Source: Coriobacteriaceae bacterium AM48-5
Lineage (GTDB): Bacteria; Actinomycetota; Coriobacteriia; Coriobacteriales; Coriobacteriaceae
Direction: 5' to 3'
Length of the DNA stretch: 34,631 bases
NCBI GenBank assembly: GCA_027669525.1
Contig: JAQEDJ010000025.1
Location: 1-34,631, forward strand
The notes below the pieces were generated by a model that had not been told where the DNA came from, searched no databases, and saw only the letters and a list, made by a program, of their open reading frames with translations. The position numbers and the translations under genes are program-made. Below, in pieces: positions 1 through 11,452 of this stretch; positions within the stretch are counted from its first letter, which is position 1; the number at the start of each line of letters is the position of its first letter.

Positions 1-143
1 ACCGAGATTGAGCGCCAAGTGGCGCCCATCGAAGACCAAAACTGCGCGAGGCCCTCGAGAACGCCATGAGAGCCAGTGCCGAGTGGGCCAAGGGACGTGC
101 AAAGCAAAAAAAGAGCCTTAAATCGCATCTGGTGGCCTTGTAG
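1..143 (+). CDS. C-terminal end of a probable DUF721/DciA-like protein (partial)
   Basis: Only the last ~48 codons are in the window. The first codons read in frame 1 (TEIERQVAPIED) and the rest in frame 3 (KLREALENAMRASAEWAK, ending SHLVAL and TAG at 141-143). The two parts join if one C is restored near 36-37. The tail is basic and Lys/Ala-rich. In actinobacteria the gene directly before gyrB near the origin is commonly a DUF721 (DciA, helicase-loading) gene, and short basic C-termini are normal for that family. The assignment rests mainly on position; the visible tail has no diagnostic motif. A terminator follows at once. Confidence 0.45.
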
Positions 144-148
144 AGCCA

Positions 149-177
149 AATACCCTCGTTCCCGAGGGTATTTTTTT
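149..177 (+). terminator. Rho-independent terminator before gyrB
   Basis: Stem ATACCCTCG / CGAGGGTAT around a TTC loop, followed by an uninterrupted T7 run. It lies 5 nt after the stop of the upstream gene, so gyrB is probably transcribed from its own promoter. Confidence 0.85.
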
Positions 178-203
178 ACGATAAACTAGTAAGGCTGTAC
201 ACA
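175..203 (+). promoter_or_regulatory. Possible gyrB promoter
   Basis: TTTACG (175-180), a 17-bp spacer ending in TG, and TACACA (198-203), an extended -10 arrangement. Both boxes are imperfect. It is the best match in the short gap between the terminator and the gyrB ribosome binding site (AAGGAGG at 216-222). Confidence 0.35.
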
Positions 204-226
204 TTTTCTTGACTGAAGGAGGACGT

Positions 227-2255
<2,029 letters not shown>

Positions 2256-2433
2256 CTTTCCCGGGCACCCCATCTTGCCCTTCAGGATTTCGGGCGCCGC
2301 ACGCAAGGCGTGCGCCCTCATCCTTCAGGGCAACCTGGGGCACCTGGAAAACCTAGGAGGGTTATTCGGTGTTCCCGGTAATCCGTCTCCGTGGTAGGGA
2401 ACTAATGGACCACGCAAACCATGAGGAGGTAAC
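2256..2433 (+). other. gyrB-gyrA spacer with a GC hairpin
   Basis: There is no gene here. A GC-rich inverted repeat (GGGCGC / GCGCCC with an inner GCACGC / GCGTGC) lies near 2291-2321 but has no T-run, so it may be an mRNA hairpin and not a terminator. The gyrA ribosome binding site GAGGAGGT is at 2423-2430. Confidence 0.5.
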
Positions 2434-5172
2434 GTGGCAGACGATATCAACAATAACGAGGGTATGGGCGAGGCCGGCGATGCCGGCATGCCCGACGATC
2501 TGAAGCGCCTGCTTGCCCGTGCTGAGCAGGGCGAGGACGGCGATCCTGACGCCTATAACCCCGATGCCGATGATGATGAGGAAGAAGACGACGACGGTGA
2601 GCTCGAGGAGAGCTTTGGCGAAGTCGATCGTGGCGCCTCGGCCGGCGAGGATATCAACGGCGGTCAGCTCCAGATTTCGGAGTTTGGCCGCGAGATGAAG
2701 CAGTCGTTCATCGAGTATTCGATGTCGGTTATCACGGCGCGCGCCTGCCGGACGTGCGCGACGGCTTAAAGCCGGTGCACCGCCGCATCCTGTACGCGAT
2801 GAACGAGAGCGGCATCTACCCCAACCGCCCGCACAAGAAGTCGGCCTGGACGGTCGGCGAAGTTATCGGTAAGTACCACCCGCATGGCGACTTCGCGGTC
2901 TATGAGGCCATGGTCCGCCTGGCGCAGTGGTTCTCCATGCGCACGCCGCTCATCGACGGTCACGGCAACTTCGGTAACATCGACGGCGACGGCGCGGCAG
3001 CCATGCGTTACACCGAGAGCCGCCTGGCCAAGCCCGCCATGGAACTGCTGCGTGACTTGCAGAAGGATACCGTCGACTGGCAGCCCAACTACGACGAATC
3101 GCTCGCCGAGCCCGTGGCGCTGCCTGCGCGCTTCCCCAACCTGCTGGTCAACGGCAGCCAGGGCATCGCCGTCGGCATGGCCACCAACATCGCCCCGCAT
3201 AACCTCACCGAGGCGATCGAGGCCACCTGCTACCTGATCGACAACCCCGACGCCACCGTCGACGAGCTCATGCAGATCATGCCCGGTCCGGACTTCCCCA
3301 CCGGTGCCATCATCATGGGCAGCGCCGGCATTAGGCAGAGCTACGATACCGGCCGCGGTTCCATCACCGTGCGTGCCAAGGCCCACGTGGAATCCACCAA
3401 GACCGGCCGCAACCGCCTGGTCTTTACCGAGATCCCCTACATGGTCAACAAGGGCACCCTGCAGGAGAAGATCGCCCAGCTCGTCAACGACAAGCGCATC
3501 GAGGGCATCTCGGACATGCGCGATGAGTCCAACCAGAAGGGCATCCGCCTGGTCATCGAGCTCAAGAAGGGCGTCATTCCGCAGGTCGTGCTCAACAACC
3601 TGTACAAGTACACCTCGCTGCAGACGACCTTTGGCGCCAACAACCTGGCGCTCGTCAACGGCGTGCCTAAATGCCTGAGCCTGCGCGAGATGCTGCAGCA
3701 CTATATCGACCACCAGGTCGATGTCGTCACCCGCCGCACTCGTTTTGACCTCAAGAAGGCCCAGGCGCGTGCGCATATCCTCGAGGGCTACCTGATGGCC
3801 CTCGACCATATCGACGAGGTCATTAGCATCATCCGCTCCTCGCAGACCGACTCCGAGGCCAGCAGCCGCCTGATCGAGCGCTTTGGCTTTACGCCCGAGC
3901 AGACCACGGCCATCCTCGAGATGAAGCTGCGCCGCCTGACCGGCCTGGAGCGCGACAAGATCCAGGAAGAGCTGGACGCTTGCGCCGCGCCATCGCCTAC
4001 TACGAGGACCTGCTGGCGCACGAGGAGAAGATTCTGGGCGTCATCAAGGAGGAGATGCGCGAGATCTCGAAGAAGTTCGGCGACAAGCGCCGCACCAAGA
4101 TCAGCCAGGTTGAGAAGGACCTGGATGTTGAGGACCTCATCGCCGACGAGGACATGGTCGTGACCATCACCCACACCGGCTATGTCAAGCGCATCCCGGT
4201 GGCTGCCTACCGCGCCCAGAAGCGCGGCGGCAAGGGCGTGTCGGGCGTCAACCTCAAAGAGGACGATGTCATCGATGAGATGTTTATCGCGTCCACGCAC
4301 GAGTACGTGCTGTTTTTCTCGAGCAAGGGCAAGGTCTATCGCCTGAAGGTGCACGAGCTGCCGGTGGGTACGCGCCAGGCGCGCGGTACCGCGATCGTCA
4401 ACCTGCTGCCCTTTGAGGAAGGCGAGAAGATTGCGAGCGTCATCAGCTGCCGCGAGTTCCCCGCTAACGAGTACCTGATGTTTGCCACCAAGAGCGGCAT
4501 GGTCAAGAAGACCGTGATGAGCGCCTACGACCGCAGCCGCCGTGATGGTCTGATCGCCATTAACCTGAGGGACGACGACGCGCTGCTCGCCGTGCGCCGT
4601 GTACGCGAGGGCGACAAGATCATTCTGGCTACCACTGCGGGCAAGGCGATCATGTTCCCCGAGGACCAGGTTCGCGCCACGGGACGCGACACCAGCGGCG
4701 TTCGCGGCATCGGCATGAAGGACGGCGTGAGCGTTTTGGGCATGGAAGTTACCAACGGCAACGGTGACCTGTTTGTCATCACCGAGCGCGGCTACGGCAA
4801 GCGCACGCCGGTTGCGGATTACCCGGAGCAGAACCGCGGCGGTCAGGGCGTCTACACCATCCAAATGACCGAGCGCAAGGGCAACCTCGCGGCCATGAAG
4901 ACGGTGGGCCCGCAACACGAGCTGTTCATCGTGACGGAGGGTGCAACGGTTATTCGCGTCAAGACCGACGAGATCAGCCAGACCGGCCGCGCCACCCAGG
5001 GCGTCAAGATGATGACCGTCGACGACAACGACCGCGTATGCGCTGTCGCCCGCATGACGGCAGCCAAGGGAAAGCCCGAAGGCGAAGGCGCCGAGCTGCA
5101 GCCGACACCGAAGAGGCCCCAGTCGACCTGGGCGACGGCAGCGACATGCCAGAGGATCTCCTCGACGAGTAA
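2434..5172 (+). CDS. gyrA: DNA gyrase subunit A (three apparent single-base losses)
   Basis: Cleavage-religation subunit of gyrase. The start is GTG at 2434 behind GAGGAGGT. After repair it is ~913 aa, longer than the usual 820-875 because of an acidic N-terminal extension of about 75 residues (Asp/Glu run [11 protein letters not shown]). Then follow [20 protein letters not shown], the HPHGD quinolone-resistance region and the catalytic Tyr in [10 protein letters not shown] (about residue 193). The C-terminal beta-pinwheel has the GyrA-box variant QKRGGKG. The breaks are at 2744-2745 (ARACR should read ARALPDV), near 3979-3981 (LDACAAP should read [15 protein letters not shown]) and near 5095 (LQPTPK should read [10 protein letters not shown], ending LLDE and TAA at 5170). 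Each is repaired by one added base. The residue at the E. coli Ser83 position is Phe (see findings). Confidence 0.97.
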
Positions 5173-5212
5173 GAGGAACTAGCTGGTAGAAAATATCAGA
5201 CCCCATATATCG

Positions 5213-5245
5213 GCGGTCGGCGCACTGCGCGCCGACCGCTTTTTT
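5213..5245 (+). terminator. gyrA terminator
   Basis: Perfect 11-bp stem GCGGTCGGCGC / GCGCCGACCGC with a 5-nt loop and a T6 run, 40 nt after the gyrA stop. Confidence 0.9.
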
Positions 5246-5262
5246 GACAATCTTGGACCCGC

Positions 5263-5400
5263 GTTCGCCCCGGCCGCGTGGCGGCACATGAAGTCGATCG
5301 CGAGTTCCGCACGAGCCGGAGAGCACTTAATGTGCTCTCCGTGCGAGTCAGGACTGTCCGAGCAGGCGACTTCATGTGCCGCCACGCGGCCGGGGCGAAC
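5263..5400. repeat. Long perfect inverted repeat (34-bp arms) with a nested hairpin
   Basis: The arm at 5263-5296 is the exact reverse complement of 5367-5400, 34 of 34 positions. The 70-nt interior holds a second hairpin, GGAGAGCAC (5318-5326) with GTGCTCTCC (5332-5340), extended by CGCAC / GTGCG across a 4-5 nt bulge. Downstream of the right arm there is no T-run; A/T-rich sequence and then the tRNA promoter follow. The shape is that of a chromosomal palindrome (REP/BIME-like or cruciform). It lies between a finished terminator (gyrA) and an independent promoter, so termination alone does not explain it. Confidence 0.9.
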
Positions 5401-5427
5401 CCCTCCCAAAGATTTTCAAAAAAGTTG

Positions 5428-5457
5428 TTGACGCGCGCGTAACGACTCGTCTAATAT
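5428..5457 (+). promoter_or_regulatory. Promoter of the tRNA-Ile/Ala/Ile cluster
   Basis: TTGACG (5428-5433), an 18-bp spacer, then TAATAT (5452-5457). The tRNA begins 15 nt after the -10 box. There is a GC-rich discriminator (CCCTTGCGCG), as expected of stringently controlled stable-RNA promoters. Confidence 0.8.
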
Positions 5458-5471
5458 ATCCCTTGCGCGAT

Positions 5472-5548
5472 GGACCTGTAGCTCAGTTGGTTAGAGCGTC
5501 CGGCTGATAACCGGGAGGTCACAAGTTCGAATCTTGTCAGGTCCACCA
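5472..5548 (+). tRNA. tRNA-Ile (GAT), copy 1
   Basis: 77 nt with encoded CCA. Acceptor GGACCTG / CAGGTCC, D-arm GCTCAGTTGGTTAGAGC, anticodon loop CTGATAA (anticodon GAT), T-arm GTTCGAATC. Decodes AUC/AUU. It is identical to the second copy at 5696. Confidence 0.97.
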
Positions 5549-5559
5549 CTTTCTTTCGC

Positions 5560-5604
5560 AATAAACACCCCAGCGAGAGCCGAGTCGCCGCTGGGGTGTT
5601 TATT
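5560..5604. terminator. Perfect 16-bp hairpin between tRNA-Ile and tRNA-Ala
   Basis: AATAAACACCCCAGCG (5560-5575) pairs perfectly with CGCTGGGGTGTTTATT (5589-5604). The A/T-rich foot on both sides is typical of a bidirectional terminator or of a processing hairpin. It sits inside the tRNA cluster, 12 nt after the first tRNA-Ile, so it may limit read-through into tRNA-Ala. Confidence 0.75.
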
Positions 5605-5615
5605 ACTGTCTCCGT

Positions 5616-5691
5616 GGGGGTTTAGCTCAGCTGGGAGAGCGCGGGCTTTGCAAGCCTGAGGTCAGGGGTTCGATCCCCCTAACCTCCACCA
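5616..5691 (+). tRNA. tRNA-Ala (TGC)
   Basis: 76 nt with encoded CCA. Acceptor GGGGGTT / AACCTCC with one G-U pair, anticodon loop TTTGCAA (anticodon TGC), T-arm GGGGTTCGATCCCCC. Ile-GAT plus Ala-TGC is the pair usually found in the 16S-23S spacer, but no rRNA is present here. Confidence 0.97.
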
Positions 5692-5695
5692 TGAT

Positions 5696-5772
5696 GGACC
5701 TGTAGCTCAGTTGGTTAGAGCGTCCGGCTGATAACCGGGAGGTCACAAGTTCGAATCTTGTCAGGTCCACCA
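5696..5772 (+). tRNA. tRNA-Ile (GAT), copy 2
   Basis: Base-for-base identical to the copy at 5472-5548, including the CCA and the preceding GAT trinucleotide. It begins 4 nt after tRNA-Ala. The arrangement Ile-Ala-Ile points to a recent local duplication or to gene conversion between copies. Confidence 0.97.
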
Positions 5773-5783
5773 TCAAAACTATG

Positions 5784-5816
5784 AAGAGCCCCGAGGCATG
5801 GCCTCGGGGCTCTTTT
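5784..5816 (+). terminator. Terminator of the tRNA cluster
   Basis: Perfect 14-bp stem AAGAGCCCCGAGGC / GCCTCGGGGCTCTT around an ATG loop, followed by TTTT. Confidence 0.92.
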
Positions 5817-5931
5817 CTTGTGTGTTATAAAACTCATTTTGGTTTTGTGTGCTGTGCGAAAGATTGGGTAGTATAGCTATTCAATGCGGCGGAGGCGCCG
5901 CGTGTTAACCGCTACGTACCGGAGGTGTTCC

Positions 5932-6432
5932 ATGGTTCGTGTCGACATAGAGACCATCGTCATGGCCGCCGGTCCCGTGCCATCGCTTATCGTACTTCGT
6001 GAGCGCAGCAGCAAATCGGACTCGCCCGCGCCGCTGCGTTCCCTTTCCATTCAGACTGGTTCGTTTGAAGCTGCTGCCATCAGCCGCGGCATCGATAGCG
6101 GCCGCGCCGCGCGCCCGATTACCCATGACCTGCTGCTCGATACCGTTGACGCCCTGGGCGCCAAGCTCGAGCGCATCGAGATCGTTCGCGCCGAGCCGCC
6201 GGTGTTCTACGCGACGATCGTCGTACTGGCCGATGGCGAGGAGCGCAAGATCGACGCCCGCCCCAGTGATGCCATTGCCCTTGCCGTGCGCAGCAATGCC
6301 CCCATGTTTGTGGAGGACGACATCATGAATCGCCTGGGCACTGTTTCCACCCACGCCGAGGATGTCGACGACGAGCAGGAGTTCGAGAAGTTCGACGAGT
6401 TCGTCCATACGCTCTCCCCCGATGATTTCTAA
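5932..6432 (+). CDS. Bifunctional nuclease (BFN/DUF151) domain protein
   Basis: 166 aa, starting at ATG 5932 behind GGAGGTG (5921-5927). An upstream in-frame ATG at 5884 lacks a binding site and would add an Arg-rich stretch. The BFN core is visible: the early segment MVRVDIETIV, the central H-D-L-L region (RPITHDLLLDTVDALGA) and the family signature KIDARPSDAIALAVR followed by APMFVEDD (here NAPMF). The C-terminus is acidic. BFN proteins are small cytosolic proteins found across bacteria and plants, with reported RNase/DNase activity in the plant member; the bacterial role is poorly defined. The next gene starts 30 nt later, so co-transcription is likely. Confidence 0.88.
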   Translation: MVRVDIETIVMAAGPVPSLIVLRERSSKSDSPAPLRSLSIQTGSFEAAAISRGIDSGRAARPITHDLLLDTVDALGAKLERIEIVRAEPPVFYATIVVLADGEERKIDARPSDAIALAVRSNAPMFVEDDIMNRLGTVSTHAEDVDDEQEFEKFDEFVHTLSPDDF

Positions 6433-6462
6433 ATGTCTGGCACGCGAGCGGAGAGGTCGCTG

Positions 6463-6817
6463 ATGGGTACCCGCGTATCGGCTGAGGCGGCGGCCATTGC
6501 GCGCGAGGCCCAGATGCGCTCGGAGGCTTCTGAGGCGGCTCGCATTGCCTATGTGACGCAGGCCCGCACGCTTCGCGAGCGCGCGGCTCGTTTATCAAGA
6601 TGGTTGTCGTCTCCGCCCTTGTCGCGGTAATCTGCTCGCGCCTCGTGGTACAGTTGGTGCGCTTGGGTTTTCGATTTCAACAGGCTTGGTAATCTGGGGT
6701 GTGGTCGATGCGGTCATGCTGACCAACCAGATCAAGGTACTCGACAAGCGCGCGATGGATATGATGCGCGCCCGCGACGCTGCCGCCAAGATCGCTGCCG
6801 AGGCACAGGAACTGTAA
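6463..6817 (+). CDS. Small two-helix membrane protein, unknown function (two apparent single-base losses)
   Basis: I do not recognise a family. The ATG at 6463 has GAGAGG six nt upstream and is preferred over the ATG at 6433, which abuts the previous stop and has no binding site. Restoring one T near 6591-6593 (RFIKMVVVSAL) and one G near 6659 (VQLVALGFSIS) gives an unbroken ~118-aa reading frame ending at TAA 6815-6817. It has an Ala/Arg/Glu-rich helical N-terminus of ~45 residues, a first hydrophobic segment (MVVVSALVAVICSRLVVQLV), a second (GLVIWGVVDAVML) and a charged helical C-terminus ending AAAKIAAEAQEL. In the raw sequence it appears as a truncated 55-codon frame. The recovery of two well-formed membrane segments after repair supports a real gene. 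Confidence 0.65.
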
Positions 6818-6847
6818 CGACGCCAGACTCGATGGGAAGGTCTAAAG

Positions 6848-7297
6848 ATGGCACAGGATATGCAGGACGCCGGTAACGTCTCCGCCGAGCTCGACGCCAT
6901 GGTGTGCGATCTGATCGGCGCGTTCTTGGACGACCTTGCCGCCGGCGAGAATCCGGGCGTAGTTGTGGCGATCGAGGACGCTGCTTCCAACCGATATCTG
7001 GCGGCGCTCGACGAAGATGGCGAGGAGGCATGCCTCGAGGCTGCCACCAACTTTATCTCCGAGCACAAGATGGGTCTTAAGGACGAGGGGCTGGGCCGCA
7101 TCGCCCGCTATGCCATCGGCTACACCGGTTGTGTCGAAATTGACGGCGGCTATCACGACGCCCTGCTCGTGAGCTTCTTCGAAACCACGCTCGAGAGCGG
7201 TTTTTCGGCATACGTGCTGTATGAGGGCATGGGTGCCGGCGATGGTTTTATGTGGAGCGACCCTGAACCTGCAGGTGAGGAAACCCCTCTCATCTAA
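6848..7297 (+). CDS. Conserved-looking hypothetical protein, acidic, 149 aa
   Basis: Start ATG 6848 with GGAAGG ~8 nt upstream. I do not recognise the family. The protein is acidic (many Asp/Glu), has no signal peptide or membrane segment, and alternates hydrophobic strands and helices (NPGVVVAIEDAASNRYLAAL; GYTGCVEIDGGYHDALLVSF; SGFSAYVLYEGMGAGDGF), which suggests a compact cytosolic alpha/beta fold. Codon use and GC match the neighbours. It lies between the small membrane protein and typA, with a 117-nt gap to typA. Confidence 0.7.
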   Translation: MAQDMQDAGNVSAELDAMVCDLIGAFLDDLAAGENPGVVVAIEDAASNRYLAALDEDGEEACLEAATNFISEHKMGLKDEGLGRIARYAIGYTGCVEIDGGYHDALLVSFFETTLESGFSAYVLYEGMGAGDGFMWSDPEPAGEETPLI

Positions 7298-7414
7298 AAT
7301 CGCTAAAATAAACGAGTTTTCGGTAAAAGGCTCAATATTCCCGCTGAGCGTTGTGTCGCTGGGCGGGCCGCATACGCGTGCCGTTTGTATATGGATAGAA
7401 GATAGGGGAACTAC

Positions 7415-9252
<1,838 letters not shown>

Positions 9253-9280
9253 GCGCTGGGGCTTATAACTGCCAATAAGA

Positions 9281-9314
9281 AAGGGCGTCGACCGCAATGG
9301 TCGGCGCCCTTTTT
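9281..9314 (+). terminator. typA terminator
   Basis: AAGGGCGTCGACC / GGTCGGCGCCCTT stem with one mismatch, loop GCAAT, then a T5 run. Confidence 0.88.
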
Positions 9315-9338
9315 GGTGCACGGGGATTGAGAAGGCCT

Positions 9339-9381
9339 TCACCACCACAAAGGTGCCTGTCCCCTTTGCGGTGATTGGTGG
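9339..9381 (-). terminator. Probable terminator of the minus-strand bactofilin-like gene
   Basis: Imperfect inverted repeat: ACCACCACAAAGG on one side and CCTTTGCGGTGATTGGTGGT on the other, with loop TGCCTGTCC. It abuts the stop codon of the minus-strand gene at 9382. A T-run is weak, so function is uncertain. Confidence 0.4.
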
Positions 9382-10527
9382 TTAGGCGGTGGGGAGTCCT
9401 GGCGTGTTAGCCGGCTGCTGCGGCTTGAGGTGGGCGTTGCGCCAGATGATCTGGATGACGTAGCCGAGCGTGAAGACGAAGGCCACGCCGCTGATGAAGT
9501 CGCCTACGAGGGGAAGCCCCGTGAGGGCGCCTGCGATCACGCCGCCCACAGCTGCCATGGCGTAGCGGTTCTGGTTGTGTCCGACCATGCGGGCGATTGC
9601 GCACCCCGCAAAGGCGCTCGACACCAACGCGATGCCAATCACGGCGCACAAGAGGGTTCCGGCAAGCGACAGACCGGCGATAGAGACAATCAGCAGCAGG
9701 ACGGCGGGAACGACGGCGACCGTGCCCAGAAGACCGCTTACCCACAGCGGCGTGGGACGCTGATGCAGCATGCCGGCGGCGCTGGCGGTTGCGCGCGGAA
9801 AGACAAGCTCAAGCAGGATAGCGACAAAGCAGGTGGAAAGCGCTGCGGCAACGATGCCGCCGATAATGTCGTTGGCCGTAGAGGTGTCCTCGTTTTCGGT
9901 TCGGTCGATCTTGAGGGCTCCAACCTGGGCACCCTCTGCCCGCTCGGGATCCTGTGAGACGTGGGCGTTCACCGTGCCGGCGATGCGAGCGTTTTTGCCC
10001 AGGATGAGCTTGTCGGCCCAGACCTCAACATCGCCATCGACGGTGCCGTCGATGGTTACCGTATCGCCCGCGAGCGCTGCCGACTTGGTGGAGCCTCGCA
10101 AGGCAACCGTCTCGCCTATCGCGTAGAAACAGTTGGCGGTGCTGTCGGAATTGAGAACGACATGCTGGCCAGCAACGGTCATGCTGCCATCAACCGTGGT
10201 CTTGGCAATGTCGATGGTGCGTGCCGCCAGACGGACGGCGCCGCCCACCGTGCAGTCGCGGATGGAGAGGCTCTCGCCTGCTGCAATTATGTCGCGGCCG
10301 ATGGACGCATCGTCCAAGTTGAGGGCCTGACCTGCCCAGTACAGGTCACCTTCGACGTCGGACGAATTGGCGTCATTGTCGGTCGCAAGTACGTTGCCTG
10401 CGGTGTCCGTGCCGGCGAACGACGCCGTGGGAAGTGCAGTGAGCGCGAGCGCGATGAGCGCGAATGCCATAAGCAGGCAGCGACGCATCTTGTGTGCCGG
10501 CGCCGCCGCGGTTTGATTGAAAGCCAT
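9382..10527 (-). CDS. Exported/membrane protein with bactofilin-like beta-helix domain
   Basis: 381 aa from the ATG at 10525-10527. An ATG 11 codons upstream is less likely because AAAGGA (10533-10538) is correctly spaced only for this one. Residues ~12-39 form a signal peptide (KMRRCLLMAFALIALALTAL, then ASFAG). Residues ~60-200 are a short-repeat beta-helix (GRDIIAAGESLSIRD, GGAVRLAARTIDI, GSMTVAGQHVVL, GDVEVWADKLILG), the pattern of bactofilin/polymer-forming proteins. The C-terminal half holds several membrane segments. Bactofilins are usually cytosolic scaffolds; this architecture puts the beta-helix outside the membrane. A possible role is an envelope sensor or scaffold, but that is inference. 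A perfect palindrome precedes the ribosome binding site. Confidence 0.75.
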   Translation of the reverse strand: MAFNQTAAAPAHKMRRCLLMAFALIALALTALPTASFAGTDTAGNVLATDNDANSSDVEGDLYWAGQALNLDDASIGRDIIAAGESLSIRDCTVGGAVRLAARTIDIAKTTVDGSMTVAGQHVVLNSDSTANCFYAIGETVALRGSTKSAALAGDTVTIDGTVDGDVEVWADKLILGKNARIAGTVNAHVSQDPERAEGAQVGALKIDRTENEDTSTANDIIGGIVAAALSTCFVAILLELVFPRATASAAGMLHQRPTPLWVSGLLGTVAVVPAVLLLIVSIAGLSLAGTLLCAVIGIALVSSAFAGCAIARMVGHNQNRYAMAAVGGVIAGALTGLPLVGDFISGVAFVFTLGYVIQIIWRNAHLKPQQPANTPGLPTA

Positions 10528-10539
10528 AGTTGATCCTTT

Positions 10540-10566
10540 TGTTAGGTGTTCGGCATACACCTAACA
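10540..10566 (-). promoter_or_regulatory. Perfect 10-bp palindrome in the leader of the bactofilin-like gene
   Basis: TGTTAGGTGT (10540-10549) and ACACCTAACA (10557-10566) with a 7-nt loop. On the minus strand the 3' arm ends 1 nt before AAAGGA, so it could be an operator or an mRNA hairpin that controls access to the start. The TTAGG/CCTAA ends resemble metal-regulator boxes, but the spacing is not that of a DtxR site. Confidence 0.6.
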
Positions 10567-10633
10567 GGGTACCCAACGCGAGGGCGCTCTAAAAGAACCT
10601 CTCGGTTGCATTTCGAAGGATGAGCTCGCGCAC

Positions 10634-11323
10634 CTACTTTTTGCGATGCAAGAAGCGCGCGATGTCTTCTTCGGTGGGGCTTTTGATGTCAAAGCGCAGT
10701 GAGAGCCAGCGCAGGCCCATGGTCACGACAACGCATACGACCAGCGCGGCGACATTGCTCACGATGCCGCTCATAACGAGACACACATAGCTTGTCGATC
10801 CGGCGATGGCGGCGATGGCATAAAAGTTAGTACGTTGGAAAATGCCCGGAACCACGCCCATAAAGCCGTCGCGCAACATGCCGCCGCCCACCGCGGTGAA
10901 AAAGCCCATCATGACGCACACCGCCGGCGCAAAGCCGTAGACCAGCGCCTTATCTGCTCCAGTGGCGGCGTAGATGCCGACCGAGATGATGTCGAGCAGG
11001 GGAATGAGTTTTTCTGGCTTGTCGACGATTGCCGGGAAGATGTAGATGATGGCCGCCGTGGCGATGGAGAGCGGCAGCGCCATCGGCTGGTTGAGGATGT
11101 AGACGTTGCCCACCTGCAGCGTCATATCGCGCAAAAGACCGCCGCCCAGTCCACAGACCACGGCGAGCGCAACTGCACCCACCAGGTCGAGCTTGTGCTC
11201 GCGCGCAACCAGTACACCCGAGATCGATGCAGCGACAACAGCGAACATCTCGAGCCAAAACGGAATAGCGACCATGGCATCCGAGGCGTGTGAGGTAACG
11301 GTTATAGCGGCGACGACGGGCAA
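10634..11323 (-). CDS. TRIC/UPF0126 family membrane protein (YadS/YicG-like)
   Basis: 229 aa. The start is TTG at 11321-11323 with AAAGGA 7 nt upstream. The nearest internal ATG is 16 codons in and would trim the region before the first helix. About seven hydrophobic segments are visible, with the family's duplicated glycine-rich motifs CGLGGGLLRDM and AVGGGMLRDG, one in each pseudo-repeat. E. coli relatives include a glycine transporter (YicG), and prokaryotic TRIC proteins conduct cations; the substrate here cannot be told. The cytosolic C-terminus ends in FLHRKK. The bactofilin-like gene follows 106 nt downstream on the same strand. Confidence 0.88.
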   Translation of the reverse strand: MPVVAAITVTSHASDAMVAIPFWLEMFAVVAASISGVLVAREHKLDLVGAVALAVVCGLGGGLLRDMTLQVGNVYILNQPMALPLSIATAAIIYIFPAIVDKPEKLIPLLDIISVGIYAATGADKALVYGFAPAVCVMMGFFTAVGGGMLRDGFMGVVPGIFQRTNFYAIAAIAGSTSYVCLVMSGIVSNVAALVVCVVVTMGLRWLSLRFDIKSPTEEDIARFLHRKK

Positions 11324-11452
11324 GATGGGGTCCTTTGGATCGTTGGTTTAGACAATGCCCGTACATAGTACATGGTTGGCGGGCGTGGCGACCCTATTGC
11401 TCGGTAAACGGTCGGGACCGGGTGGGGGCGTGGCGTTGCTGGAATGCCAGGG

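Noticed and set aside
2740..4000. gyrA breaks as programmed frameshifts or an intein/intron
   Set aside because: No slippery heptamer or stimulatory structure is evident, and one added base restores the conserved sequence with no insertion. The same kind of break occurs in many unrelated genes.
5263..5400. CRISPR array
   Set aside because: There is a single inverted repeat, not regularly spaced direct repeats, and no cas genes are present anywhere in the window.
6433..6630. The 65-codon frame starting at 6433 as a complete small protein
   Set aside because: Its end reads as out-of-frame sequence, and repairing two bases gives a longer protein with two good membrane helices. The start at 6463 has the better ribosome binding site.
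10540..10566. DtxR/IdeR iron box before the bactofilin-like gene
   Set aside because: The half-sites TTAGG/CCTAA are spaced 13 bp apart instead of the 9 expected, so the match is only partial.
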